Assembly (NCBI RefSeq): GCF_936916975.1
Contig: NZ_CAKZGO010000019.1
Coordinates: 124,001-188,000 of the forward strand
Direction of reading: 5' to 3'
Source: an uncultured Dongia sp.
GTDB lineage: Bacteria; Pseudomonadota; Alphaproteobacteria; Dongiales; Dongiaceae
DNA length: 64,000 bases
Shown: one piece after another, positions 18,058 to 28,490 of the stretch
Numbering within the stretch: position 1 is the first letter of the stretch
Layout of the letters: each line of letters begins with the position of its first letter
Made by a program: the position numbers and the translations under genes
The notes under the pieces: model-generated
Databases searched by the model: none
What the model was told of the DNA's origin: nothing
Seen by the model: the letters and a program-made list of their open reading frames with translations, nothing else

Positions 18058-18674
18058 GCGTTCCGTTGCAGGCCCTGCCCCAACCCGCAGCGCGCGAAGC
18101 GCTGCACACCCGGCGCTACGATTTTCGCGGCTACCGGCGCGAAGACGGCATGTTCGATATCGAGGGCCGCATGGTCGACACCAAGGACTATGCCTTTCCC
18201 AATGATTGGCGCGGCATGGTGGAACCGGGCCAGCCCGTGCATGACATGCTCATCCGCCTCACCTTGGATAATCATTTCGTGGTCCAGGATATCGCGGTAG
18301 TGACGTCCGCCTCGCCATTCGAGATGTGCGGCGATATCACGCCGGCCTTCGGCGCGCTGAAAGGCGCCACCGTCGCCAAGGGCTGGTCCCACGCCTTGCG
18401 CACCCATTTCACCGGCGCACATGGTTGCACGCACCATGTCGAGATGCTGCGCGCGATGGGCACCGTCGCCTTCCAGACGATCTATGGTTGGCGCGAAAAG
18501 GCCAAACGCGAGGCGGGTGGAACCCAAAGCGAAGGCCCGCCTGCCGAGACCGTTCCTGGCAAGCGGCCCGCCTTCCTCGATACCTGCCACGCCTTGGCCA
18601 GCGACAGCGAAGTCGTGAAGGCGCATTGGCCGCAATTCTATCAGCCAACCATAGGCGGCAAAGTGGCTGACTGA
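18054..18674 (+). CDS. DUF2889 domain-containing protein
   Basis: A soluble protein of 206 residues with the DUF2889 pattern: RRYDFRGYRREDGMFDIEGRMVDTK, then HDMLIRLTLDNHFVVQDI, then GAHGCTHHVEML. The family contains conserved His and Cys residues that could bind a metal, but its function is not known. It starts within the last codons of the CorC-like transporter gene. Confidence 0.85.
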   Translation: MSVPLQALPQPAAREALHTRRYDFRGYRREDGMFDIEGRMVDTKDYAFPNDWRGMVEPGQPVHDMLIRLTLDNHFVVQDIAVVTSASPFEMCGDITPAFGALKGATVAKGWSHALRTHFTGAHGCTHHVEMLRAMGTVAFQTIYGWREKAKREAGGTQSEGPPAETVPGKRPAFLDTCHALASDSEVVKAHWPQFYQPTIGGKVAD

Positions 18675-18832
18675 CCTGAAGCCCCGTAAGGGTATTTTCC
18701 TATTCCAGGCCGGGCGGAACGATGTCGGTTCCGTGGGGTTTGACTAGCGGCCAGCCCCATCTGGCGCTGGCCGTCCTCAGGCATTTTAAGGCTCACCACG
18801 CGTGAGATTCACCGCGCAGGAGTTACTGGAAC

Positions 18833-19807
18833 GTGATCGAGAGTTCGCGGGTATTGCGGGGTCGGCCGGAACCGGCCCGCTTGGAAGTGACGCAGCGCGC
18901 GCCCGGCGGCTGGACACCGACCCTCTTCATCCGCGGCACGCTCGCGCTGCATACGCTGGGCCTTCTCATGTTGGCGCTTGAACCGGCCTTGTGGCCGTGG
19001 GTCCTAGGCGGCCTGGCGGCAAACCATGTCGTCATCGGCGTTGTCGTGCCCTTCCCGCGCAATGCGCTGATCGGCGCCAACATCACGCGCCTGCCGCCGG
19101 ACGCGGTCGCTCGCAACGAAATCGCCCTCACCTTCGATGACGGCCCGGATCCCGCCGTCACCCCGCACGTCCTCGATCTGTTGGACGCCCATGCCATGCG
19201 GGCGACATTCTTTTGCATCGCTCAAAACGCGCTGGCGCATCCGGAACTGGTGCGCGAGATCGTCCGGCGCGGTCACCACGTGGAAAATCACAGTCACGGG
19301 CATAGCGTTGGCTTTTCGCTATACGGCTATGCGCGACTGTCGCGCGAAATCGACACGGCGCAGGTCGCGCTCTATAGCATCGCCAATCGGGCCCCGCGAT
19401 TCTTCCGAGCTCCCGCGGGCATTCGCAGCCCCTGGCTTGATCCGATCCTGCAGCGCCGCGGCCTGCGCTACATCTCCTGGACCCGGCGCGGCTTCGACGC
19501 GGTCGAGTGCGACCCTCAGCGGGTGTTGTTGCGCCTTACCAGAAATCTCGCCGGCGGTGATGTGCTGCTGCTGCACGACGGCGGCACTGCACAAACGCGC
19601 GATGGCAGGCCGGTCGTTCTGGAAGTATTGCCAGCCCTGCTCGGCTACATGCGAAGATGCGGCCTGAAATCCGTAACACTTTCAGATGGGTTTCTGCAGG
19701 ATAATCAGCTTGTTAACTGCAAAATCCCTCAAGCTTCGCCCGGCGCCTTAACAACGAGCGCCAGTGCATGGACGGGGCCGGCGAGATCCTCGACCAGGAC
19801 GCCGTAG
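18833..19807 (+). CDS. polysaccharide deacetylase family protein
   Basis: A 324-residue protein with two N-terminal hydrophobic segments (about residues 30-75), then a NodB-type deacetylase domain of the CE4 family. The metal and catalytic motifs are present: TFDDGPDP, HHVENHSHGHS, and FFRAPAGIRSPWL; LLLHDGG closes the domain. The likely reaction is removal of acetyl or formyl groups from envelope polysaccharide. It starts at GTG with AGGAG 10 bases upstream. The last 35 or so residues lie beyond the domain and are antisense to bolA, so the tail may be read-through sequence after loss of an earlier stop. Confidence 0.87.
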   Translation: MIESSRVLRGRPEPARLEVTQRAPGGWTPTLFIRGTLALHTLGLLMLALEPALWPWVLGGLAANHVVIGVVVPFPRNALIGANITRLPPDAVARNEIALTFDDGPDPAVTPHVLDLLDAHAMRATFFCIAQNALAHPELVREIVRRGHHVENHSHGHSVGFSLYGYARLSREIDTAQVALYSIANRAPRFFRAPAGIRSPWLDPILQRRGLRYISWTRRGFDAVECDPQRVLLRLTRNLAGGDVLLLHDGGTAQTRDGRPVVLEVLPALLGYMRRCGLKSVTLSDGFLQDNQLVNCKIPQASPGALTTSASAWTGPARSSTRTP

Positions 19808-20001
19808 ACCAGGCGCTGGCGGTCGACACGGCTTTTGCCGGCAAAGGCTGCGGCGGTGATCTCTACCTTGAAATGCGTCTCGCCGCTTTCCTTCCAGCCG
19901 GCATGACCATAGTGCTGGTTGGTTTCGTCAATGACGTTGAGATGCTCCGGGGCGAAGGCCGCCTGGAGCTTCCGTGTCATTGTGTCCGCGACCTGTCCCA
20001 T
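19729..20001 (-). CDS. BolA family protein
   Basis: A 90-residue protein with the BolA fold: residues ETNQHYGHAGWKESGETHFKVEI, then SRVDRQRLVYGVL and VHALAL with the conserved His. BolA proteins partner with monothiol glutaredoxins in Fe-S trafficking. The start at 20001 follows AGGGG by about 7 bases and removes a doubtful 20-residue N-terminal extension. It begins 11 bases after the ychJ-like gene and overlaps the convergent deacetylase gene by 79 bases. Confidence 0.9.
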   Translation of the reverse strand: MGQVADTMTRKLQAAFAPEHLNVIDETNQHYGHAGWKESGETHFKVEITAAAFAGKSRVDRQRLVYGVLVEDLAGPVHALALVVKAPGEA

Positions 20002-20012
20002 CGCCAGCCCCT

Positions 20013-20501
20013 TTATGCAGCAGCGCCGCAGCACTTCTTGTATTTCTTGCCGGAGCCGCACGGGCAGGGATCGTTACGCCCAACCTGGACGACGCGACGG
20101 GGCGGCGCCTTGGGGTTGAGCTCACCGTCGACATAAACCCAGCGGCCGTCATCACGGCGGAAGGTCGCGCGTTCATGATGAACCCCGATCTGGCCCTGGC
20201 GTTTGAAGCGCGCGAGGAATTCGACTTCCCCGGTCTGGTCGTTGGGACCACCGGCTACGAGTTTCATGATCTCCAGGCCGCGCCAATCGATCTCGTCGAC
20301 CATGATCTGGCCCTGCTCGCGGTCGAAGGGCTCCGCCATGTCGCTGGCATGGGTGCTGTCGACGTAATCGAGATTGCCCAATTTGAAGGCGGTATAGCGG
20401 GAACGCATCAAGGCTTCGGCGGTTGGTGCCGCGGCGCCCTTGATCAAGGGCAGGCAGCACGCCTCGAGGTCTTTACCTGAGCCGCAGGGGCAAGTCGTCA
20501 T
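20013..20501 (-). CDS. YchJ family protein with two SEC-C motifs
   Basis: A 162-residue protein with zinc-binding SEC-C motifs at both ends ([13 protein letters not shown] near the start and [13 protein letters not shown] at the end) and the central YchJ-type region ([13 protein letters not shown]...). An ATG at 20519 is in frame upstream but 20501 begins directly at the motif. It is followed by bolA on the same strand and is divergent from the J-domain gene. Function is unknown; SEC-C modules bind zinc and sometimes SecB or ribosome-associated partners. Confidence 0.88.
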   Translation of the reverse strand: MTTCPCGSGKDLEACCLPLIKGAAAPTAEALMRSRYTAFKLGNLDYVDSTHASDMAEPFDREQGQIMVDEIDWRGLEIMKLVAGGPNDQTGEVEFLARFKRQGQIGVHHERATFRRDDGRWVYVDGELNPKAPPRRVVQVGRNDPCPCGSGKKYKKCCGAAA

Positions 20502-20617
20502 AGGGTCTGGATCCATCAAATAAAATTGTGTCGCGGCACTGGCTTAGACTGCGACAAGTCATCCGGCAAGCCTCGCCGCCCTTGCGGGACAGCGCCCCGC
20601 ACCTCATACTTAACTTC

Positions 20618-21241
20618 ATGTCGAAAGAACAGAGTATCCGTTACCGGCGGCGGCGCCAGTTTGATCCCGACCCACCGCCGGCCCCGACCACTTGCAACCA
20701 TGCCGGCTGCAAGGAATCCGGCACGTTCCGGGCACCGAAGTCGCGCGACCGCCTCAATGACTACTATTGGTTCTGCCTCGATCACGTACGGGAATATAAC
20801 CGCACCTGGGACTATTATTCCGGGATGGGGCCTGAGGAAATCGAGAAATCGGTGCGCTCGTCGATCGTTGGCGACCGCCCGACCTGGAAGCTCGGCCAGC
20901 GCACGGCCAGCGGCCGGCAGTACAAGTTTGCGGCCGGCACGCGCTTTGACCTCTTTCCGGAAGAGGTCCAGGCGGAAATCGAGGCCCGCATGGGCCAGGC
21001 CAAGCGCCAGGCCGACAAGGAAGCCAAGGCCCGCGCCCGGCGCAAGCTGTCGGCCGAGGAACAAGCCCTGGCTGTGCTCGATCTTTCGCCGCCGGTCGAT
21101 TGGGACGCCATCAAGACGCGCTATAAGACCCTGGCCAAGCAGCTGCACCCCGACTCCAATGGCGGTGACAAGGTGGCCGAGGAGAAGCTGAAGGTGATCA
21201 ATCAGGCCTACAGCACCCTGAAACGCGCCACGATCGAGTAA
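20618..21241 (+). CDS. J-domain (DnaJ-class) protein
   Basis: A protein of 207 residues ending in a J-domain: VDWDAIKTRYKTLAKQLHPDSNGGDKVAEEKLKVINQAYSTL. It carries the HPD tripeptide needed to stimulate an Hsp70 ATPase. The N-terminal part has CNHAGC and CLDH cysteines that may bind a metal. The start at 20618 is chosen because the first 30 codons of a longer frame (ATG at 20528) are weak. It heads the bolA-J-cobS-cobT neighbourhood typical of alphaproteobacteria. Confidence 0.88.
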   Translation: MSKEQSIRYRRRRQFDPDPPPAPTTCNHAGCKESGTFRAPKSRDRLNDYYWFCLDHVREYNRTWDYYSGMGPEEIEKSVRSSIVGDRPTWKLGQRTASGRQYKFAAGTRFDLFPEEVQAEIEARMGQAKRQADKEAKARARRKLSAEEQALAVLDLSPPVDWDAIKTRYKTLAKQLHPDSNGGDKVAEEKLKVINQAYSTLKRATIE

Positions 21242-21373
21242 TTTTATCGATCTTGTCCTGAAACCATGCCGAAAGCAGGGCTGCTTTGCAGGGAATAGCC
21301 TAGTCACCACCCTGGAATTGCCCTAAAAAGAGCCCCCTTTTGAAGCTGTTAACGAGCTGACGAGCCCCGCATC

Positions 21374-22372
21374 ATGGTCACCCAGAACCTCGCCCAAATC
21401 GACAAGTCTTCGACCCCCGATATCAACATCTCGGTTCGCCAGATGTTCGGCCTCGACACCGAGCTGCAGGTGCCGGCGTTCAGCCAGCGCACCGAATTGG
21501 TGCCGGATGTCGATGACAGCTATCGCTTCGACCATGACACCACCATGGCCATCCTGGCGGGCTTTGCCTTCAACCGGCGCGTCATGATCCAGGGCTATCA
21601 CGGCACCGGCAAGTCGACCCATATCGAGCAGGTCGCAGCCCGCCTCAACTGGCCCTGCATCCGCGTCAACCTCGACAGCCATATCAGCCGTATCGACCTC
21701 ATCGGCAAGGATGCGATCGTCCTCAAGGACGGCAAGCAGGTGACCGAATATCGCGAGGGCCTGCTGCCCTGGGCGCTGCAGCACCCGACGGCGCTGGTGT
21801 TCGACGAATACGATGCCGGCCGGCCGGACGTGATGTTCGTGATCCAGCGCGTGCTCGAAGTCGAAGGCAAGCTGACGCTGCTCGACCAGAACAAGGTCAT
21901 CCGCCCGCATCCGGCCTTCCGCCTGTTCTCGACCGCGAACACGGTCGGCCTTGGCGATACGACCGGCCTCTATCACGGCACGCAGCAGATCAACCAGGGC
22001 CAGATGGATCGCTGGAACATCGTTGCCACGTTGAACTACCTGCCGCACAACGACGAAGTGAACATCGTGCTGGCCAAGTCGCCGACCTATGACAACGATG
22101 CCGGCCGCAAGTCTGTGAATGCGATGGTGGCCTGCGCCGAACTCACCCGCGCCGGCTTCATCAATGGCGACATCTCGACCGTCATGAGTCCGCGCACCGT
22201 CATCACCTGGGCCGAGAATGCGCGCATTTTCGGCGATGTTGGCTTTGCCTTCCGAGTCTCCTTCCTCAACAAATGCGATGAGCTGGAGCGACCGGTGGTG
22301 GCCGAATACTACCAGCGCTGCTTTGGGCAGGATCTCAAAGACGCCGCCACGCAAGCCCAGATCCGGGCGTGA
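21374..22372 (+). CDS. cobS: cobaltochelatase subunit CobS (AAA+ ATPase)
   Basis: A 332-residue AAA+ protein with Walker [10 protein letters not shown] and Walker [11 protein letters not shown], followed by the sensor-like FRLFSTANT. In the aerobic cobalamin pathway CobS and CobT form the chaperone-like module that helps CobN insert cobalt into hydrogenobyrinate diamide. cobT follows 20 bases later. cobN is not in this window. CobST-like modules are also found in organisms for other AAA+/MIDAS tasks, so the cobalt role is likely but not certain. Confidence 0.93.
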   Translation: MVTQNLAQIDKSSTPDINISVRQMFGLDTELQVPAFSQRTELVPDVDDSYRFDHDTTMAILAGFAFNRRVMIQGYHGTGKSTHIEQVAARLNWPCIRVNLDSHISRIDLIGKDAIVLKDGKQVTEYREGLLPWALQHPTALVFDEYDAGRPDVMFVIQRVLEVEGKLTLLDQNKVIRPHPAFRLFSTANTVGLGDTTGLYHGTQQINQGQMDRWNIVATLNYLPHNDEVNIVLAKSPTYDNDAGRKSVNAMVACAELTRAGFINGDISTVMSPRTVITWAENARIFGDVGFAFRVSFLNKCDELERPVVAEYYQRCFGQDLKDAATQAQIRA

Positions 22373-22392
22373 TCTAACCGGTTGGGGTAGCG

Positions 22393-24261
22393 ATGTCGGG
22401 ACCGAAGAATCCGGTCGAGGAATTCCGCCGCGTCACGGCAGCGACCATGCGCGCGATTTCCGGCAATCCGGAACTGCAGGTGAGTTTTGCCCCCAATCAG
22501 GGGCCAAGTGGCATTTCCGGCAATGAAGCGCGCCTGCCCTTGCCGGGCCGCCATCTGCCGGCGCCCGACGTTGCGTTGACGCGCGGTGAATCCGACGCGA
22601 TCGCCCTCAAGCTCAAGCATCACAATCCCAAGATCCATGCCCGCGAGGCGCCGAAGAGTCAGTTGGCGCGCGAGATTTTCCAGGCATTGGAAACGGCGCG
22701 CGTCGAAGCCATTGGCGCGCGGCGCATGGATGGCGTGAAGCAGAATCTGAGCGCTGCGCTTGATGAGCATTGCCGTCAAAAGGGCTTCGTGCGCGTAGCA
22801 TCCCGCCAGGAAGGTTCGCTGCCCGACGTACTGCGCCTGCTTGCGCGTGAATGCCTGACCGGTCAGGCCGTGCCGGAACTGGCCAAGGGCATGGTTGATC
22901 TGTGGCGCGGTGACCTGCCGCAGAAAGTACGCGAAGACATTGAACGTCTGGGCGACACCCTGGGCAACCAGAAAGCCTATGCCAAGGCGACGCGCCGCCT
23001 GCTTGCCGACATGGAGTTGGAGGCATCCGAGGACGATTTTGATCCGGAGGATGAGGAACAGGAAAACCAGGACGATCCCGACCAGGACAATCCTGACGAC
23101 CAGCAGCAGACCAAGGGCAAGGAACAGCAGAAATCCGACGCGCAGATGGAAATGGAATCGGACGCAGCCGAAAGTGCTGCAGCCGAGGCTGAAGACGTCG
23201 AATCCGACGAGACCGAGATGGAGATGGACGCTGAGACGGGCGATGAAAAGCCAGGCTCGCCCAAGCGCCGCAACGAACCCGACCTCAGCCGCCGCAACGA
23301 GACGCCGTACAAACCCTTCACCGCGCAGTTCGACGAAATCGTCGACGCGGCGGATTTGTGCGATCCGGAAGAGCTGTCACGGTTGCGGCAATTGCTCGAT
23401 CAGCAACTCACCGTCTTGCAGACGGTTGTGGCGAAGCTCGCCAACCGACTACAGCGCCGCCTGCTGGCCAAACAGAATCGATCGTGGAATTTCGATCTTG
23501 AGGAAGGCATCCTCGATGCCTCCCGCCTGCCGCGTGTGGTCGTCAATCCAGATCTGCCGCTTTCCTACAAGCAGGAAAGCGATACCGAATTCCGCGACAC
23601 AGTCGTTTCGCTCTTGATCGACAACTCTGGCTCGATGCGCGGCCGCCCGATCACGGTTGCCGCCATGACCGGCGATATCCTGGCGCGCACGCTTGAGCGC
23701 TGCGGCGTGAAGGTCGAAATCCTCGGCTTCACGACCCGCATGTGGAAGGGCGGACAATCGCGCGAGAGTTGGATTGCTGCGGGCAAACCGGGTAATCCTG
23801 GCCGTCTCAACGATCTGCGGCACATCATCTACAAATCGGCCGACGCACCATGGCGCCGCGCGCGGAAGAATCTCGGCCTCATGTTGCGCGAAGGCATCCT
23901 CAAGGAAAACATCGACGGCGAAGCCTTGCTCTGGGCCCATAACCGCATCGCCGTGAGGCCGGAACAGCGCAAAATTCTCATGGTCATTTCGGACGGCGCG
24001 CCGGTCGACGATTCCACACTGTCGGTCAATCCCGGCAACTATCTCGAACACCATCTGCGCGACGTCATCGACTGGATCGAGAACCGCTCATCGGTCGAGC
24101 TCGTGGCCATCGGTATCGGCCATGACGTGACCCGCTATTACCGTCGCGCCGTCACATTGGTGGATGCCGAACAACTGGGTGGCACCGTGTTGGAACAGCT
24201 CGCATCCCTGTTCGACGAAGACAATCGTCGTGGTGGCAAGAAGACCGCCTTCGGCGGCTGA
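22393..24261 (+). CDS. cobT: cobaltochelatase subunit CobT
   Basis: A 622-residue CobT protein. The N-terminal part is followed by a very acidic linker (about residues 215-300, rich in Asp, Glu, Gln) and a C-terminal von Willebrand A domain with a MIDAS motif ([10 protein letters not shown]) and further metal-site residues. It works as partner of CobS in cobalt chelation. Its position 20 bases after cobS shows co-transcription. Confidence 0.93.
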   Translation: MSGPKNPVEEFRRVTAATMRAISGNPELQVSFAPNQGPSGISGNEARLPLPGRHLPAPDVALTRGESDAIALKLKHHNPKIHAREAPKSQLAREIFQALETARVEAIGARRMDGVKQNLSAALDEHCRQKGFVRVASRQEGSLPDVLRLLARECLTGQAVPELAKGMVDLWRGDLPQKVREDIERLGDTLGNQKAYAKATRRLLADMELEASEDDFDPEDEEQENQDDPDQDNPDDQQQTKGKEQQKSDAQMEMESDAAESAAAEAEDVESDETEMEMDAETGDEKPGSPKRRNEPDLSRRNETPYKPFTAQFDEIVDAADLCDPEELSRLRQLLDQQLTVLQTVVAKLANRLQRRLLAKQNRSWNFDLEEGILDASRLPRVVVNPDLPLSYKQESDTEFRDTVVSLLIDNSGSMRGRPITVAAMTGDILARTLERCGVKVEILGFTTRMWKGGQSRESWIAAGKPGNPGRLNDLRHIIYKSADAPWRRARKNLGLMLREGILKENIDGEALLWAHNRIAVRPEQRKILMVISDGAPVDDSTLSVNPGNYLEHHLRDVIDWIENRSSVELVAIGIGHDVTRYYRRAVTLVDAEQLGGTVLEQLASLFDEDNRRGGKKTAFGG

Positions 24262-24410
24262 CATCCCTCACCGACGACCCCTGCGCATTTAGCGCAAATA
24301 TTGGCGTGCACCTTGCGGGCCAACCCCATCGACGCGACTCGGGTTTACGGTCTATGAGATTCATGGACATGCGGGGCATTGATCCCCGCCTTCACCGTCG
24401 GAGAACGCTC

Positions 24411-25238
24411 ATGGCTGCCACAATTCGCACAACTCTCGCTGTGGCCATGTTGATGTGCCTTCCGCTTACGTCAGCCCATGCCGACCTCGCCGCGGCCGAG
24501 GCAGCCATTGCCGCCAAGGATTATGGTGCTGCTGCTAGCGCGCTGCAGCCGCTGGTCGATGCCGGCGATGGCTACGCGACCTGGAAGCTGGCCTCGCTTT
24601 ATCTCGAAGGTCATGCAGGCACCGTCACGGAAGGCATTGAGCTGCTCAAGAAGGCGGCCGAAGCCGGGGAGCCGGACGCTCAGGCGCGGCTCGGCGTGAT
24701 GTATGCCAAGGGCGAAGGCGTCTCGCAGAGCGACACCGAGGCCTATAAATGGCTGTCGCTGGCCGCACGCGGCGCATCACCCGGTGTCTCGCGGGTGGTG
24801 GCCGAGACCAATCAGGTTGTCGTTGGCCAGCGGCTCTCGGCAGAGCAGCGCAACGAAGCCAAGACAGAGTCTGAAAATGTCGCCACGGAGTACCAGGCAG
24901 CACCCGTCGTCGAAGCAGTGCCAGCCCCAGCACCGGTTGAAACGGAGGTCGCCTCCCTGCCCGAAGCAACCGCCGAGCCCGTGACAGAATCCGGCATTCG
25001 CCTGCAGCTCGCCTCGGTACCCAATGAAGCGGACGTCGACAGCGAATGGAAGCGTCTCCGCAAACGGATCGGCGCGCCACTTGCCGATCTTGAGCTCCAC
25101 GTTGAACGAGCGGATCTGGGCAGCAAAGGCATTTTCTATCGCCTGCAGGCGGGGCCCTTCGCCGATCGTGCTGCGGCAGCTGCCACCTGCCAGGACATCA
25201 AGGCAGCGGGCGGCGACTGCCTGATCGTCGGCCCCTAA
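24411..25238 (+). CDS. Sel1-repeat and SPOR domain exported protein
   Basis: A protein of about 275 residues with a signal peptide (MAATIRTTLAVAMLMCLPLTSAHA), Sel1-like repeats (ATWKLASLYLEGHAG, AQARLGVMYAKGEGVSQSD, AYKWLSLAA), a Pro/Glu/Val linker and a C-terminal SPOR domain (IRLQLASVPNEADVDSEWKRLR ... YRLQAGPFADRAAA). SPOR domains bind denuded peptidoglycan at division sites. The start at 24411 has GGAG 7 bases upstream. Its stop overlaps the convergent caspase-FGE gene by 4 bases. Confidence 0.85.
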   Translation: MAATIRTTLAVAMLMCLPLTSAHADLAAAEAAIAAKDYGAAASALQPLVDAGDGYATWKLASLYLEGHAGTVTEGIELLKKAAEAGEPDAQARLGVMYAKGEGVSQSDTEAYKWLSLAARGASPGVSRVVAETNQVVVGQRLSAEQRNEAKTESENVATEYQAAPVVEAVPAPAPVETEVASLPEATAEPVTESGIRLQLASVPNEADVDSEWKRLRKRIGAPLADLELHVERADLGSKGIFYRLQAGPFADRAAAAATCQDIKAAGGDCLIVGP

Positions 25239-26899
25239 AAGTCCCGCGCGACGCGGAAGCCGTAATTGTAATAAGCCGTGGGAACGTTGTTGCCTTCGCG
25301 ATAGGCCAGACGCCCGATAGCAGGTTGTCCGTTCCAGGCGCTGCCTCGGACAGCGCGCATCTTGCAGTTGCCGGTCCGTCGTGCCTTGGCGCCCGGGCCG
25401 ATGCCTTCCAGATCGTCATTCCAGCAATCGGCGACCCATTGCTTCACATTGCCGAGCATGTCATAGAGGCCGAACGCGTTGGCCTCGAAAGACGCGGCCG
25501 GCGACGTATGGACATAGCCGTCATCGCAATCGACCACGTTCCACCCCTCATACGTCTGCGTGGCGGCCTCATCGGCGATGTTGCCAAACTTGCAGTAATT
25601 CCTGACGTCGTCACCCCAGTAATAGGCGCCGGTGGCACCGGCCCGTGCCGCGTATTCCCACTCCGCCTCGCTCGGCAGGCGATAGGCTTTGCCACTCGTT
25701 TTGCCGAGCCACTTCACATAGGCTTCCGCATCGGCGGCACTGACACACACGACCGGATCCTCCTCGCCCTGATCGAACCCCGGATCCTGCCAGTTCTTTC
25801 CGCGCACGAAATCGTTCTTGCCACCCTCAGCCTCGACCCAGCAATTATCATCAGATTTGTGGCCACTTTGTTCGATGAAGGTTGCATACTGACCGCGCGT
25901 CACATGGGTTTTTCCGAGGGCAAAATTCGGCACTGATATCTGGGTCGGAGGGCGTTCGACGTCACTGGAATCCGCTTCATTGTCGGTCGCACCCATGATG
26001 AAGCCGCCGGCCGGGATCGTAATGAGTTCAGGGCAAGCTGGGCAATCCTTGATGACGCCACCGGGAGCGACGGCGGCTGCAACCGACTTGGATGCGGAGC
26101 TTGTCTCGGCAGGGGTGGTCACAGTGGCGATGGCTGCCGCCTTCGCAGCACCTTCTTGGAAATAGAAGGCACCCGTGAGGGATGACGATTCCCACGGCAC
26201 CTGCTTTTCCCCCGTCGCATTGAGCACGTCGATCCGCGCGTTGCGGAAGGTTTCTTCGATGGCGACGCCTGGCTCCAGCATCGCCTTGGTCAGCGCTTGG
26301 GTGTAAGGACTGTTCTTCGTATCGCCATCGGCAGCCGTCTCCCCCGGCGCCGTCGAATAGGCGATGAAGCTACCCTTTGGCGCATCCATCCGCGCCAAAC
26401 CTCGTGTACTGCTGCGCATACCCCGGGCCAGCGGATTGTTGCGGCAGGCATCCAGGACGATGATGTTGATGCGGTTGCCGGCAAATTCCATCTGCTTCAT
26501 CACCCAGTCAGCCTGCACAGCTTCAAGCTCAGCATCCGCCTCCTTCTCGATCACGGCCCCAATTGGAATGAGATAGTTCTCGCCATCAATCTGCACGCCG
26601 TGACCGGCATAGAAGAACAAGCCCGCGGCATCTGGGCCGGCCGCGATCAAGGCCGCGCCGAAATCGGCAATCGCGCGCTTCATCTGCTTCTGATCGGCAT
26701 CAATCAGCTTGGTGACATTGAAGCCGAGCTTCGTGAGAGTGGCTGCCATCAGCGCCGCATCATTGGCGGGGTTCGGCAGCTTGCCGATCTCGGTACCATA
26801 CTTCGCATTGCCGATGACCAGGGCGAGGCGCGGCTCGGCCAGAGCAGGTTTTCCGGCGATCCCCAGAATCACGCAAATCAACAGCGCCAGACGGTACAT
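25235..26899 (-). CDS. exported caspase-like peptidase fused to a formylglycine-generating-enzyme-type domain
   Basis: A 554-residue protein. Residues 1-21 look like a signal peptide. Residues 23-250 form a peptidase C14 (metacaspase/orthocaspase) domain, starting RLALVIGNAKYG, with the catalytic His in FYAGHG (H100) and catalytic Cys in LDACRNN (C152). After a linker of about 40 residues, an FGE-sulfatase (SUMF1-type) domain covers about 285-554 (ITIPAGGFIMGA, then YRLPSEAEWEYAARAG, GNVKQWVADCW and a terminal YYNYGFRVARDF). In such fusions the FGE-like part often binds or displays rather than oxidises cysteine. It is convergent with the SPOR gene and divergent from ubiD. Confidence 0.88.
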   Translation of the reverse strand: MYRLALLICVILGIAGKPALAEPRLALVIGNAKYGTEIGKLPNPANDAALMAATLTKLGFNVTKLIDADQKQMKRAIADFGAALIAAGPDAAGLFFYAGHGVQIDGENYLIPIGAVIEKEADAELEAVQADWVMKQMEFAGNRINIIVLDACRNNPLARGMRSSTRGLARMDAPKGSFIAYSTAPGETAADGDTKNSPYTQALTKAMLEPGVAIEETFRNARIDVLNATGEKQVPWESSSLTGAFYFQEGAAKAAAIATVTTPAETSSASKSVAAAVAPGGVIKDCPACPELITIPAGGFIMGATDNEADSSDVERPPTQISVPNFALGKTHVTRGQYATFIEQSGHKSDDNCWVEAEGGKNDFVRGKNWQDPGFDQGEEDPVVCVSAADAEAYVKWLGKTSGKAYRLPSEAEWEYAARAGATGAYYWGDDVRNYCKFGNIADEAATQTYEGWNVVDCDDGYVHTSPAASFEANAFGLYDMLGNVKQWVADCWNDDLEGIGPGAKARRTGNCKMRAVRGSAWNGQPAIGRLAYREGNNVPTAYYNYGFRVARDF

Positions 26900-26978
26900 T
26901 TTTGTCTCCGCTCCGACCCCTTCTGGCTTTCCTCACAGCCTAGCCCAGCCTGAGGAAACCCGCTAGATTGCCACCATT

Positions 26979-28490
26979 ATGCCCTATGAATCCTTGCGCG
27001 ACTTCATCCAAAAGCTCGAAGGCAGCGGCCGGCTGGTGCGTGTTTCGGCGCCGGTCGACCCACACCTCGAGATGACGGAAATTCAGACCCGCCTGCTCGC
27101 CGAGGGCGGCCCGGCCGTGTTGTTCGAAAACCCGGTCTCGAAAGAGACCGGCAAACGCTACACCATGCCCGTGCTGGTCAATTTGTTCGGTACAGTCGAG
27201 CGGGTGGCCTGGGGCATGGACCGCGAACCTTCGGGCCTGCGCACCCTGGGCGAGACCCTGGCATTCCTCAAGCAGCCCGAACCGCCCGGCGGCTTCAAGG
27301 AAGCCTGGGAGATGCTGCCGCTGCTGAAGACAGCGCTCGCCATGAAGCCCAAGGTTGTCGGCTACGCGCCGGTGCAGGATGTGGTCCTCACTGGCGACCA
27401 AATCGACCTCGCGCAATTGCCGGTGCAGGGTTGTTGGCCCGGGGAGCCGGCGCCGCTGATTACCTGGCCGCTGGTCGTCACCAAGGGTCCGGGCAAGGGC
27501 AAGTCCGACGATTTTAATCTCGGCATCTACCGCATGCAGGTCTTGGGTAAGAACCAGACCCTGATGCGCTGGCTGAAGCATCGCGGCGGCGCACAGCATC
27601 ATGCGCGCTGGGGGGCTGCGAAACGCGAGCCTTTCCCAGCTGCCGTTGTCATCGGGGCCGATCCCGGCACGATCCTCGCCGCCGTGACACCTGTGCCGGA
27701 TACGATGTCGGAATATCATTTCGCCGGCATGCTGCGCGGCAAGAAGGTTGAGCTCGTAGATTGCAAGACCGTGCCGTTGCAGGTACCGGCCAATGCCGAG
27801 ATCGTACTGGAAGGTCATGTCTCGCTGGAGGATTACCGCGACGAAGGTCCTTATGGCGATCACACGGGTTACTACAACTCCGTCGAGCCCTTCCCGGTCT
27901 TCACGGTGAGCGCCATCACGATGCGCAAGGACCCGATCTATCTCTCGACCTTCACCGGAAGGCCGCCGGATGAGCCGTCGGTGCTGGGCGAAGCGCTCAA
28001 CGAAGTGTTCATCCCGCTCCTCACGCAGCAATTCCCGGAGATCGTGGATTTCTGGCTACCGCCGGAGGGCTGTTCCTATCGCATTGCCGTGGTGTCCATG
28101 AAGAAGGCCTATCCCGGCCATGCCAAGCGCGTGATGTTCGGCGTCTGGTCGTTTCTACGACAGTTCATGTACACGAAGTTTGTCATCGTCGTGGATGACG
28201 ACATCAATGCACGCGATTGGAAGGATGTCATGTGGGCGATCTCGACCCGCATGGACCCGGTGCGCGACCTCACTTTGGTCGAGCGCACGCCGATCGACTA
28301 TCTCGATTTCGCCTCGCCGGAAAGTGGGCTCGGCGGCAAGATCGGGCTTGATGCTACCAACAAGCTGCCGCCGGAAACCCATCGCGAATGGGGTGAGAAG
28401 ATTGCCATGGACCAGAACATCGTCGACCGCGTGAGTGCCCGCTGGACCGAACTCGGTCTGCCGGGCAGCGGCAAGCCGATCTGGAAGTGA
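26979..28490 (+). CDS. ubiD: UbiD family decarboxylase
   Basis: A 503-residue decarboxylase of the UbiD family, which uses prenylated FMN and removes carboxyl groups from aromatic or unsaturated acids; the typical housekeeping substrate is 4-hydroxy-3-polyprenylbenzoate in ubiquinone synthesis. Signatures are the N-terminal [29 protein letters not shown], the catalytic [12 protein letters not shown], and [18 protein letters not shown]. UbiX, which makes the cofactor, is encoded near 52.2 kb. It overlaps the folate gene by 4 bases. Confidence 0.93.
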   Translation: MPYESLRDFIQKLEGSGRLVRVSAPVDPHLEMTEIQTRLLAEGGPAVLFENPVSKETGKRYTMPVLVNLFGTVERVAWGMDREPSGLRTLGETLAFLKQPEPPGGFKEAWEMLPLLKTALAMKPKVVGYAPVQDVVLTGDQIDLAQLPVQGCWPGEPAPLITWPLVVTKGPGKGKSDDFNLGIYRMQVLGKNQTLMRWLKHRGGAQHHARWGAAKREPFPAAVVIGADPGTILAAVTPVPDTMSEYHFAGMLRGKKVELVDCKTVPLQVPANAEIVLEGHVSLEDYRDEGPYGDHTGYYNSVEPFPVFTVSAITMRKDPIYLSTFTGRPPDEPSVLGEALNEVFIPLLTQQFPEIVDFWLPPEGCSYRIAVVSMKKAYPGHAKRVMFGVWSFLRQFMYTKFVIVVDDDINARDWKDVMWAISTRMDPVRDLTLVERTPIDYLDFASPESGLGGKIGLDATNKLPPETHREWGEKIAMDQNIVDRVSARWTELGLPGSGKPIWK

